Shown here: piece after piece, positions 9,007 to 15,975 of the stretch
Position numbering within the stretch: position 1 is the stretch's first letter
How the letters are laid out: each line of letters starts with the position of its first letter
DNA from: Opitutia bacterium
GTDB lineage: Bacteria > Verrucomicrobiota > Verrucomicrobiia > Opitutales > Opitutaceae
NCBI GenBank assembly: GCA_016217545.1
Contig: JACRHT010000002.1
Span: 527,213-591,212, forward strand
Direction of reading: 5' to 3'
DNA length: 64,000 bases
Made by a program: the position numbers and the translations under genes
Notes under the pieces: generated by a model
What the model was told of the DNA's origin: nothing
Seen by the model: the letters and a program-made list of their open reading frames with translations, nothing else
Database searches by the model: none

Positions 9007-9504
9007 ATGCAACACCTGCACGCCTACTGGCGCATGGAGTATATCGAGACGCCGCGGCTGCCCGACACCGGCGACATCTTCACGGCGTTGCCCGCACTCG
9101 GCGACGACGCGCAGGCACTCATCGTCCATCGCAGCGCACTGAGTTACCTCGTGCTGAACCGCTTTCCCTACAACGCCGGCCACCTGCTCGCCGTCCCGTT
9201 CCGCGCCGCCACCGATCTCACCGAGCTCACCGCCGCCGAGCGCACTGACCTGATGGACGAAATCGTTTTCGCCAAGGAACTCCTCCAGGCCGCGCTCAAT
9301 CCGCAGGCGTTCAACATCGGCTTCAATCTCGGTTCCGCCTCCGGCGGCAGCATCCCGCACCTCCACGCGCACATCGTGCCGCGCTGGTCCGGCGACACGA
9401 ACTTCATGCCCGTGATCGGCGAGACGCGCGTCCTCCCGCAATCCCTCGAAGCCATGTATCGCCGCCTCACCGACACGCTCCCGAAAATCCCCGCCCGCGT
9501 GTAG
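9007..9504 (+). CDS. HIT family nucleotide hydrolase/transferase
   Basis: A 165-residue histidine-triad protein. The active-site motif HLHAH is at residues 118-122, within the block GGSIPHLHAHIVPRWSGDTN, which is typical of the Fhit/Ap4A-hydrolase branch of the HIT superfamily. Such proteins cleave dinucleoside polyphosphates or remove AMP groups through a nucleotidyl-histidine intermediate. The upstream part (LVLNRFPYNAGHLLAVPFR) also matches the family. It is divergent from the alpha/beta hydrolase and lies upstream of phoH-like and ybeY in the same direction. A run of degenerate heptamers fills the gap to the next gene. Confidence 0.92.
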   Translation: MQHLHAYWRMEYIETPRLPDTGDIFTALPALGDDAQALIVHRSALSYLVLNRFPYNAGHLLAVPFRAATDLTELTAAERTDLMDEIVFAKELLQAALNPQAFNIGFNLGSASGGSIPHLHAHIVPRWSGDTNFMPVIGETRVLPQSLEAMYRRLTDTLPKIPARV

Positions 9505-9519
9505 CTCCGCCACTCCCCT

Positions 9520-9566
9520 TCTTCCGTCCTCAGTCCTCAGTCCTCCGTCTTCCGCTCTTCCGTCCA
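9520..9566 (+). repeat. Degenerate heptamer repeat ahead of phoH-like gene
   Basis: Between the HIT and phoH-like genes the sequence cycles with a 7-base period (CCTCAGT, CCTCAGT, CCTCCGT and similar). It is the intergenic counterpart of the heptamer tracts found inside ybeY, the helicase gene and purL. It ends at the GTG start of the next gene. Confidence 0.75.
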
Positions 9567-10565
9567 GTGCCCGCCTCGAAAACCGTCCAGTTCCCCAACG
9601 CCCGCCACCTCGCGCAGCTCTACTGCAACGACGAGAAGAACCTCACGCTGGCCGAACAGAAACTCAGTGTCCGCTTCGTCACCCGCGACGACTGGCTGAA
9701 AATCGACGGCCCCGAAGCCGCCGTCGCGCGCGCCGACGAGTTCTTCGCCCGCCTCAACGAAGGCCGCACCCAAGGCATGGCGATGCGCTCCGCCGATTTT
9801 CGCCGCCTGCTCGAGACCTTCGTCGCCGACGGCGGCCCCGAGCGCCTGCGCGCCCTCTTCTCCGAGCCGCTCCAAATCGGCACCGCGAAGAAAACCATCG
9901 TTCCGAAAACGATCGGTCAAAAACTCTACCTCCAGGCCATCCAGAAAAACCCCGTCGTCTTCGGCATCGGCCCCGCCGGCACCGGCAAGACCTACCTCGC
10001 CATGGCCGCCGCGATCACCGCCCTGATGAAGAACCAGGTGCAACGCGTCGTCCTCACCCGCCCCGCCGTCGAGGCCGGCGAGACCCTCGGCTTCCTCCCC
10101 GGCGACCTCCGCGAAAAAATCCTCCCTTACCTGCGCCCGCTCTACGACGCGATGCACGACCTCCTCTCGCCCGAGGACGCCACGACGCTCGCCGAAAAGG
10201 GCATCATCGAAATCGCCCCGCTCGCCTACATGCGCGGCCGCACGCTCGCGAACTCCTTCATCATCCTCGACGAGGCGCAGAACACCACACCCGAGCAGAT
10301 GATGATGTTCCTCACCCGCCTCGGCGACGAATCGCGCATGGTCATCACCGGCGACGTCACCCAAATCGACCTCCCGCGCACGAAGCCCTCCGGCCTCCTT
10401 CAGGCCCCGCGCATCCTCCGCAACATCCCCGGCATCGAGGTCCACCACTTCACCGCCACCGACGTCGTGCGCCACCCGCTCGTGCAGAAAATCATCGACG
10501 CCTACGAGCACGCCAAGACCTCCGGCGAGGACGCCCAACGCCCCGGCCACCCGACCGGACCGTAG
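9567..10565 (+). CDS. PhoH-like ATPase
   Basis: A 332-residue cytoplasmic P-loop NTPase of the PhoH family. Walker A is GPAGTGKTYLAM (around residues 134-145) and the Walker B region is SFIILDEAQNTTPEQMMMF; a KH-like N-terminal segment precedes the ATPase domain. The start is a GTG at 9567; no earlier start in this frame is needed to complete the family length. The gene is followed 60 bases later by ybeY. The phoH-ybeY pairing is widely conserved in bacteria and ties both proteins to ribosomal RNA maturation or quality control, but the exact reaction of PhoH-like proteins is not settled. Confidence 0.93.
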   Translation: MPASKTVQFPNARHLAQLYCNDEKNLTLAEQKLSVRFVTRDDWLKIDGPEAAVARADEFFARLNEGRTQGMAMRSADFRRLLETFVADGGPERLRALFSEPLQIGTAKKTIVPKTIGQKLYLQAIQKNPVVFGIGPAGTGKTYLAMAAAITALMKNQVQRVVLTRPAVEAGETLGFLPGDLREKILPYLRPLYDAMHDLLSPEDATTLAEKGIIEIAPLAYMRGRTLANSFIILDEAQNTTPEQMMMFLTRLGDESRMVITGDVTQIDLPRTKPSGLLQAPRILRNIPGIEVHHFTATDVVRHPLVQKIIDAYEHAKTSGEDAQRPGHPTGP

Positions 10566-10581
10566 TTTCTGCTCCGCCTTG

Positions 10582-10613
10582 TCATTGCGAGGTGCGCAGC
10601 GACGAAGCAATCC
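10582..10613 (+). repeat. TCATTGCGAG/GAAGCAATCC interspersed repeat
   Basis: The 32 bases between phoH-like and ybeY begin TCATTGCGAG and end GAAGCAATCCA, with ATTGC and GCAAT as short inverted arms. Elements with this pattern occur as interspersed repeats in distantly related bacteria, from general knowledge. Only one copy was noticed in this window. Confidence 0.55.
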
Positions 10614-10625
10614 ATCCGACCCTCC

Positions 10626-11228
10626 GTGCCTCCGCGTCCGATCGAAATCCAAAACCGCCATCCGCGACTCCGCGCCCCCGCCGCGCAAGTCCGCCGCGTG
10701 ATCGCGTTGCTCGACGAACATTTCCGCGTCGTCCCCGCCGACCTGCCGACCTTCGCCCGCGCGCACCGCGCCAGGTTCTCCCGGGCCGCCCTCCGTTCTC
10801 GGTCCTCCGTCAACCGTCGTCAGCTCTCCGTCCCCTGTCCTCCGTCTTCAGTCCTCCGTCCACCATCCTCCGCCCTTCCGCCCGGCGAGCTCTCCCTCGT
10901 CTTCCTTACCGACCCCGCGCTGGCGCAACTCCACGAGGACTTCATGGACGACCCGACGACGACCGACGTGATCACCTTCGAAGGCGACGCGGCGGCCGGA
11001 CTCGCCGGCGAGATCTGCGTCTCCGCCGACACTGCCCGCGCCTACGCCCGCGAGCACGGCCACGACTTCGCCACGGAACTCACGCTCTACCTCGTGCACG
11101 GCTGGCTGCACCTCGTCGGCTTCGACGACCTCCAGCCCGCGAAAAAGCGCCGCATGCGCGCCGCCGAGGCCCGCGCGCTGAAGCTGCTCATCGCCCACCG
11201 CGCCATCCCCGCCTTCCGCCTGCGCTGA
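10626..11228 (+). CDS. ybeY: Endoribonuclease YbeY (rRNA maturation) with in-frame insert
   Basis: A 200-residue zinc-dependent endoribonuclease family member needed in most bacteria for 16S rRNA 3'-end maturation and ribosome quality control. The core block TTTDVITFEGD and the zinc motif HGWLHLVGFDD (His158, His162) identify it. The third ligand position, histidine in the usual HGxLHLxGxDH motif, is Asp168 here. The protein is longer than the usual about 150-160 residues because residues about 57-84 are encoded by twelve degenerate heptamers (10795-10878) placed between the first helix and the ELSLVFL strand. The start is GTG at 10626. It follows phoH-like in the usual order. Confidence 0.88.
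   Translation: MPPRPIEIQNRHPRLRAPAAQVRRVIALLDEHFRVVPADLPTFARAHRARFSRAALRSRSSVNRRQLSVPCPPSSVLRPPSSALPPGELSLVFLTDPALAQLHEDFMDDPTTTDVITFEGDAAAGLAGEICVSADTARAYAREHGHDFATELTLYLVHGWLHLVGFDDLQPAKKRRMRAAEARALKLLIAHRAIPAFRLR
10795..10878 (+). repeat. Twelve degenerate heptamers inside ybeY
   Basis: 84 bases that read as twelve 7-base units, four of which are GTCCTCC or differ by one base (for example 10802-10808, 10837-10843, 10851-10857). The total of 84 is a multiple of 3, so the reading frame of ybeY is kept and 28 residues are added, rich in Ser, Pro, Arg and Val. Confidence 0.85.
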
Positions 11229-11239
11229 AGCCGCCCAAG

Positions 11240-11265
11240 GTGGTCGCCGCCGTCCCGGCGGCGAC
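11240..11265 (+). repeat. REP hairpin (GTGG head) after ybeY
   Basis: GTGG head followed by a GTCGCCGCCG / CGGCGGCGAC hairpin. Close copies are at 57105 and at 63692 and 63961 (the last two inverted). It lies 12 bases after the ybeY stop codon. Confidence 0.8.
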
Positions 11266-11390
11266 ATCCCACGCCTCCGTTCTGCGATCTTCGCACGTCG
11301 CCGACATCGTCCCGGGTCACCGCGCGCTCCAGACCACGCTGATTTGCCTTTGCGTCCGGGGCGCATTGCGTGCCCAAATCCGCGCCGTCC

Positions 11391-12065
11391 ATGGCAGAAA
11401 CCCGCCTCACCTCGCTTCGCAACGCCTTCCTCACCGGCCTCGTGCTGGTGGCGCCGTTCGTCGTGACGATCTGGGCGTTGCGCCTGATCATTAGTTTCGT
11501 CGGCGGCTCGATCACCCCGCTGTTCCAGCCCTACCTGCCCGACGCGCTGAGCCACCTGCCCGCGATCGTCTGGGACATCGCGACGACTGTCATCGTCCTC
11601 TCCCTCATCGCCGCGCTCGGCTACCTCTCACGCCTCCTGCTCGGTCAATGGGTCGGCGCGATGACTGAGCGATTCATCCAAGGCATCCCGGGCGTCGGCA
11701 GCTTCTACAACAGCGTTAAACAATTCATCGACACCTTCGGCACCAAGGACCGTGCGCAATTCAACAAGGTGGTCCTGGTGCAATTCCCGCGCCCCGGCGC
11801 GTGGACCATCGGCTTCGTCACCAACACCGCCCGTGGCGAACCGCATCAGCATCTCGCCGGCGACCACTGGGCCGTCTTCGTGCCCACCTGCCCGAGCCCG
11901 GTGAACGGCTTCTTCATGTTTCTCCCCTCGGCCGAAGTCGTCGAACTCGAGATGAGCGTCTCCGACGCCATGAAGACCGTCATCTCCTGCGGCGCCGTGC
12001 TCCCGCACTGGAACGACCCCGCTGCCGCCAAGGCCGCCCTCAAAACCTGGGCCGCCGGCACCTGA
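11391..12065 (+). CDS. DUF502 membrane protein
   Basis: A 224-residue protein with two N-terminal transmembrane segments (around FLTGLVLVAPFVVTIWAL and IATTVIVLSLIAALGYL) and a soluble domain containing GIPGVGSFYNSVKQ, PRPGAWTIGFVT and VFVPTCPSPVNGFFMFLP. These blocks define the DUF502 family, of unknown function, related to a plant COV1-type group. The ATG at 11391 gives MAETRLTSLRN; a GTG at 11370 in the same frame is possible. It stands alone between ybeY and the RecO-like gene in the same direction, separated from ybeY by a REP hairpin. Confidence 0.88.
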   Translation: MAETRLTSLRNAFLTGLVLVAPFVVTIWALRLIISFVGGSITPLFQPYLPDALSHLPAIVWDIATTVIVLSLIAALGYLSRLLLGQWVGAMTERFIQGIPGVGSFYNSVKQFIDTFGTKDRAQFNKVVLVQFPRPGAWTIGFVTNTARGEPHQHLAGDHWAVFVPTCPSPVNGFFMFLPSAEVVELEMSVSDAMKTVISCGAVLPHWNDPAAAKAALKTWAAGT

Positions 12066-12110
12066 GTCCGGAACCCGCGTCAGCCTTCGCCGGCGCCGTC
12101 CTCCGTCCCC

Positions 12111-12731
12111 ATGCCCGGCCAACAGCTCACGAGCGTCGCCTTCATCCTCGGTCGCCAGGCGTCCGGCTCCGACACTTTCGAGCAACTCACCGCCTTCAGC
12201 GAAGAACACGGCATGCTGCTCTGCCTGCGCCGCGTCTCCACGAAAGCCGCCACGAGCACGCCGCCCCTCGATCTTTTCGACGAAGCCGAACTCGCCCTCG
12301 ACTCATCCTCGCAAGGCCGCACCTGGTTCATCAAGGAACACCGCCATCTCCGCCGCTTTCCGGGCATCGGCCGTAGCTACGACGCCCTCCGCGCCGCCGC
12401 CGCCCTCGCCACGCTGATCACCCGCAACCCCGTCGCGGACGAGTCCCGCGCGCCGATCGTCGCGTTGCTCCGCCAAAGCCTCAGCTCGCTCGAAACCGGC
12501 GCGCGCCCCGATTTGGTCTGGCTGAAATCGCTCTTCGTCTTCCTCCGCGACGAAGGCTACCCGGTGAAACAACAGTGGTGGCAACAACTCGGCTCCGTCG
12601 AGCGCGAGGCCGCCGCCCAGATTCTCAACCAGCCCATCGCCGGCCAGAATCCCGAGGCCGCCACCGTCGCGCAACTCACCCAGCGCCTCGAAGCCTGGGT
12701 CGCCGGCGACACCGAGATTCGCCTGCGCTGA
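12111..12731 (+). CDS. RecO-like protein (putative recombination mediator)
   Basis: A 206-residue protein. The N-terminal segment (SVAFILGRQASGSDTFEQLT, then FSEEHGMLLCLRRV) resembles the OB-fold of RecO, which loads RecA on gaps, and the C-terminal half is helical, as in RecO. It is shorter than a typical RecO of about 240 residues and lacks the zinc-binding cysteine set. This is a call by overall pattern rather than by a diagnostic motif; a lineage-specific protein of unknown function is the alternative. It is followed 52 bases later by the tetR gene, with a promoter-like TTGACG in the gap. Confidence 0.5.
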   Translation: MPGQQLTSVAFILGRQASGSDTFEQLTAFSEEHGMLLCLRRVSTKAATSTPPLDLFDEAELALDSSSQGRTWFIKEHRHLRRFPGIGRSYDALRAAAALATLITRNPVADESRAPIVALLRQSLSSLETGARPDLVWLKSLFVFLRDEGYPVKQQWWQQLGSVEREAAAQILNQPIAGQNPEAATVAQLTQRLEAWVAGDTEIRLR

Positions 12732-12748
12732 ACGGCGCGACGCCGGTG

Positions 12749-12765
12749 TTGACGCTTTGTCAGAG
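12749..12765 (+). promoter_or_regulatory. Candidate -35 and operator half-site before tetR
   Basis: TTGACG at 12749-12754 is followed by TTTGTCAG at 12757-12763, which repeats the TGTCAG half-site seen in the operator before the efflux operon (13461). The match suggests that the TetR protein also controls its own gene. No clear -10 was seen. Confidence 0.5.
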
Positions 12766-12783
12766 TCGTTGCACGGTGCGCCC

Positions 12784-13455
12784 ATGAAAAAACGGACCAA
12801 CTCCACGCGGCGTCCGTCGCCTGATCGCGAAAAACGCCGGCAGGAAATCCTCCGCGCGGCCACCCAGCTGTTCGCCGAGCGCGGCATGGAAAACGTCACC
12901 TTCGGCGACATCGCCCGCTCCGCGCGGTTGAGCCGGCCGCTCGTGTATTTCTATTTTCCGGACCTCGAGACGCTCTTCCTCGAAGCGGTCGTCGTCGCCA
13001 CCAGCAAGCTCCAGCAGCGCTTCCTCCACTCCCTCCGGCCGAGCCTAAACGGCCTCGACCAGCTCATGGCGCTCGGCGCCGCCTACGTGCAATTCGCGCG
13101 CGACGAGCCGGCGCTCTTCCAGCTCCTGGCGCACCGCGAAACCAAATCCAATTCCGCGGAAAAATCCGCGCATCCGCTCGAGACCGAGTGCCACACGCGC
13201 TTCAGCGGCATCATGGACGTCCTCGGCGCCACCTTGCGCCAGGGCATCGCCGACCGCTCGATCCGCCCCGACGTCGGCGACCCGGCGCAGGTCGCCGTGT
13301 GCCTGTGGGGCCTGACGCACGGCCTGATTCAAATCAGCACCACGCAGCTGCCCACCATCGAGAGCAAGCTCGGCGCCGCCGCCGCAGCCGGCCTGCCCGA
13401 CTTCGGCATGGACCTTCTCCGCCGCAGCCTCGCGGCGCGCACACGCCGTTCTTGA
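12784..13455 (+). CDS. TetR family repressor of the efflux operon
   Basis: A 223-residue DNA-binding regulator. The N-terminal helix-turn-helix is clear: RQEILRAATQLFAERGMENVTFGDIARSARLSRPLVYFYF, quoted here only in outline, with the typical VTFGDIARSARLSRPLVYFYF recognition region at about residues 39-59. The C-terminal ligand domain is undefined. It starts at the ATG 12784; upstream codons in this frame overlap the promoter-like region. It lies 33 bases upstream of the TolC/MFP/RND genes, and the gap holds a perfect TGTCAGCGCTGACA palindrome. This arrangement and shared half-sites indicate that it represses the efflux operon until a ligand binds; the ligand is unknown. Confidence 0.92.
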   Translation: MKKRTNSTRRPSPDREKRRQEILRAATQLFAERGMENVTFGDIARSARLSRPLVYFYFPDLETLFLEAVVVATSKLQQRFLHSLRPSLNGLDQLMALGAAYVQFARDEPALFQLLAHRETKSNSAEKSAHPLETECHTRFSGIMDVLGATLRQGIADRSIRPDVGDPAQVAVCLWGLTHGLIQISTTQLPTIESKLGAAAAAGLPDFGMDLLRRSLAARTRRS

Positions 13456-13487
13456 CAACCTGTCAGCGCTGACAAACTGTCAGCGCC
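13452..13487 (+). promoter_or_regulatory. Efflux operon promoter with TetR operator
   Basis: A consensus -35 TTGACA (13452-13457) is followed directly by the perfect palindrome TGTCAGCGCTGACA (13461-13474) and a third half-site TGTCAGCGC (13479-13487), ending one base before the ATG of the tolC-like gene at 13489. The operator therefore fills the spacer and start region. A -10 at the right distance is weak, and the transcript would have almost no leader. Confidence 0.8.
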
Positions 13488-13488
13488 C

Positions 13489-14889
13489 ATGTTTCGGCCG
13501 CCTGCTTCCTTCGCTCTGCTTCTGCTCGCTCCGCTCGCCTTTGGCGCAAGCGAGACCCCGCCCTGGCCCGCGCCGCCACCCGCCGTCGACGCGCTCGTCG
13601 CCGAGGCGTTTCACTCCAATCTCGCTCTTGTCGGCGAGTCGCTCGAGGTCGAGCGCGCGGCCGCCCGCCTCGCGGAGGCCCGCAGCCAGTTTCTCCCACG
13701 CGTCGATCTGCTCGCCCGCTACAGCGCCGCCGACGGCGGCCGGACCATCGACTTCCCCGTCGGCGATCTGCTCAACGGCGCCTACGGCACGCTCAACCAG
13801 TTCCTCGCCACGCAGGGCCAGCCCGCGCGCTTTCCGACGGTCTCCAACCAGTCCATCCCGCTCCTCCGTAGCCGCGAGCAGGAAACCAAGCTGCGCCTCA
13901 CCCAGCCGCTCTACGCGCCGGAAATCACGCGCAGCAATGCCGCCGCCCGCGCCGGACTCGCCGCCCGGGAAGCCCAGCTCGCCGCCTATCGCCGTCACCT
14001 TCGCGCCGCGGTCATCGAAGCCTTCTTCCGCCACGAGCAGGCCGCCGCCGCCGTCGCCACCTACCGCTCCGCGCTCGAGCTCGTCACCGAGTCGCTGCGC
14101 GTCAACCGCGTCCTCGTCGCCAACGACAAAACCACCGACGATGCCGTCCTCCGCGCCACTGCCGAACTGGCGACGGTGCAACAGCAGCTGGCCGACGCGG
14201 AGAAAGACTGCGCCCTCGCCCGCAGCTATGTGAATTTCCTCCTCAACCGCCCGCTCCCCACCCTCATCGCGCCGCTCGACGAAGCCGAAGCCGAGCGCTA
14301 CACCGCCGAGCTCGCACGCGCCGCGGTGCCGGCCCTCGACGCGCAATCCCGCGAGGAGATCGCCGCGCTCTCCTCCGCCCGCACCGCCGCGCGCGCCACG
14401 ACCGAGGCCGCCCAATCCCGCCAGCGCCCCTCGCTCGGCCTCGCGGTCGAAACCGGCATCCAAGGCGAGTCCTACCGCACCGGCGCCGGCAGCAACTACA
14501 CCATCGGCTCGGTCGTGCTCGAGTGGAACCTGTTCGACGGCTCCGAACGCCGCCATCGCGTCGCGCAGGCGCGCATCGACGAGCGTCAGGCCGACCGCGC
14601 CCTGCGGGAAACCCGCCAGCAGCTCGACCTCCAGCTCCAGCAGGCGCGGGACGAGTTTTCGACCGCCCGCCTCGCGCTCGCATCCGCCGTCGCGCGTCGC
14701 GATGCCGCCCGCGCCACCTACCACCTCGTGGCTCGCCGCGAGGCCGAAGGCATCGCCAACCAACTCACCGTGCTCGACGCCCGCCACACACTGACGGCCG
14801 CCGAACTCAATTTCTCCATCACCCGCGCCCGCCTCGCCATCGCCGCCGCGCAACTCGACCGCGCCTCGGCGCTCACTCCCCTCCCCTGA
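13489..14889 (+). CDS. TolC family outer membrane efflux protein
   Basis: A 466-residue outer membrane channel subunit. A signal peptide (FALLLLAPLAFGA) is followed by two repeats of long alpha-helical segments rich in Ala, Arg and Gln and by the family blocks QPLYAPEITRSNAAARAGL and NYTIGSVVLEWNLFDG, which match the outer membrane efflux protein domain. It works with the following membrane fusion protein and RND pump to expel compounds across both membranes. It begins immediately after the TetR operator, and 13 bases separate it from the next gene, so the three are an operon. Confidence 0.9.
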   Translation: MFRPPASFALLLLAPLAFGASETPPWPAPPPAVDALVAEAFHSNLALVGESLEVERAAARLAEARSQFLPRVDLLARYSAADGGRTIDFPVGDLLNGAYGTLNQFLATQGQPARFPTVSNQSIPLLRSREQETKLRLTQPLYAPEITRSNAAARAGLAAREAQLAAYRRHLRAAVIEAFFRHEQAAAAVATYRSALELVTESLRVNRVLVANDKTTDDAVLRATAELATVQQQLADAEKDCALARSYVNFLLNRPLPTLIAPLDEAEAERYTAELARAAVPALDAQSREEIAALSSARTAARATTEAAQSRQRPSLGLAVETGIQGESYRTGAGSNYTIGSVVLEWNLFDGSERRHRVAQARIDERQADRALRETRQQLDLQLQQARDEFSTARLALASAVARRDAARATYHLVARREAEGIANQLTVLDARHTLTAAELNFSITRARLAIAAAQLDRASALTPLP

Positions 14890-14902
14890 TCCCGCAACTC
14901 TC

Positions 14903-15955
14903 ATGTCGCCGCGTCCCTCCCTCCTCCTCGCCCTCGCCTCCCTCGCCAGCCTCGTCGGCTGCGATCGCGCGCCCGCCCCGACTTCCACCGCGTTGCCTCC
15001 TCTCGTCATCGAGGCCGCGCCCGCGCAACTCACCACCGACGCGATTCCCGTCGAAGGCACCGCGCTCGTCAGTCGTCGCGCGGAGTCCACGCTCTCGTTC
15101 AAGACCGGTGGACTCATCGCCACGATCCCCGTCCGCGCCGGCGACACCGTGCGCGCGGGCCAGACGCTCGCCACGCTCCGCCTCGATGAGATCGACGCGC
15201 TCGTCGCCCAAGCCCGCACCGCCGAGGAGAAATCCCGCCGCGACCTCACCCGCGTCCAGGCCCTGCAAGCCGAACGCGTCGCGACCCTCGAGAACCTCCA
15301 GGACGCCCGCAGCGCGCTCGACGCCGCGTCCGCCGCGTTGCGCGCCGCCGAGTTCAACCGCGCGCACTCCGTCATCGTCGCTCCGACCGACGGTCGCATC
15401 CTTCGCCGTCTCTCCGAGCCGGACGAACTCGCCGCGCCGGGCCGCCCGATTCTCGTCTTCGCGGGCGACACCGCTGGATGGATCGCGCGCCTCGGTGTGA
15501 CGGAGCGCGAAATCGTGCGCCTCCACCTCGGCGATCGCGCCGAGATTTCCTGGCAAGGCGCCGCGCCCGTGCCGGCGACCGTCGCGCAAATCGCCGAGTC
15601 CACCGATCCCGCCACGCGCACGGTCGAGGTCGAGCTGGCGCTCGACGCCGCCGCGCCCGTCGGCGCGCGCAGCGGTTTCATCGTCGACGCGCGCATCTTT
15701 CCGCAACCGCTGCCCGCGCCGCGCACGACTGTGCCGCTCGCCGCGCTGGTCGAGGGAAGCGAGCACCGCGCGCACGTCTTCGTCGTCGCGGCCGACCAGA
15801 AGACTGTCCATCGCGTGCCAGTCGAGGTTGAGGCGTTGCGCGGCGACCGCGCTTACCTCCGGACCGCGCTCCCCGCCGGCAGCCGGGTGGCGACCACCGG
15901 CGCCGAGTTTCTCTCCGACGGACGCGCCGTGACCCTGGCCGGCGCCAAGCCCTAA
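14903..15955 (+). CDS. RND efflux membrane fusion lipoprotein
   Basis: A 350-residue periplasmic adaptor. The N-terminus SLASLVGCDRAPAP carries a lipobox (LVGC), so it should be lipid-anchored to the inner membrane side of the periplasm. The barrel-sandwich/lipoyl segment GLIATIPVRAGDTVRAGQTL, a short coiled hairpin (residues about 100-150) and the VIVAPTDGRILRRLSEPDEL segment are typical of HlyD/AcrA-like adaptors. It connects the TolC-like protein and the RND pump encoded on either side. Confidence 0.92.
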   Translation: MSPRPSLLLALASLASLVGCDRAPAPTSTALPPLVIEAAPAQLTTDAIPVEGTALVSRRAESTLSFKTGGLIATIPVRAGDTVRAGQTLATLRLDEIDALVAQARTAEEKSRRDLTRVQALQAERVATLENLQDARSALDAASAALRAAEFNRAHSVIVAPTDGRILRRLSEPDELAAPGRPILVFAGDTAGWIARLGVTEREIVRLHLGDRAEISWQGAAPVPATVAQIAESTDPATRTVEVELALDAAAPVGARSGFIVDARIFPQPLPAPRTTVPLAALVEGSEHRAHVFVVAADQKTVHRVPVEVEALRGDRAYLRTALPAGSRVATTGAEFLSDGRAVTLAGAKP

Positions 15956-15975
15956 CCCCGCCGCCACACCGCGCC

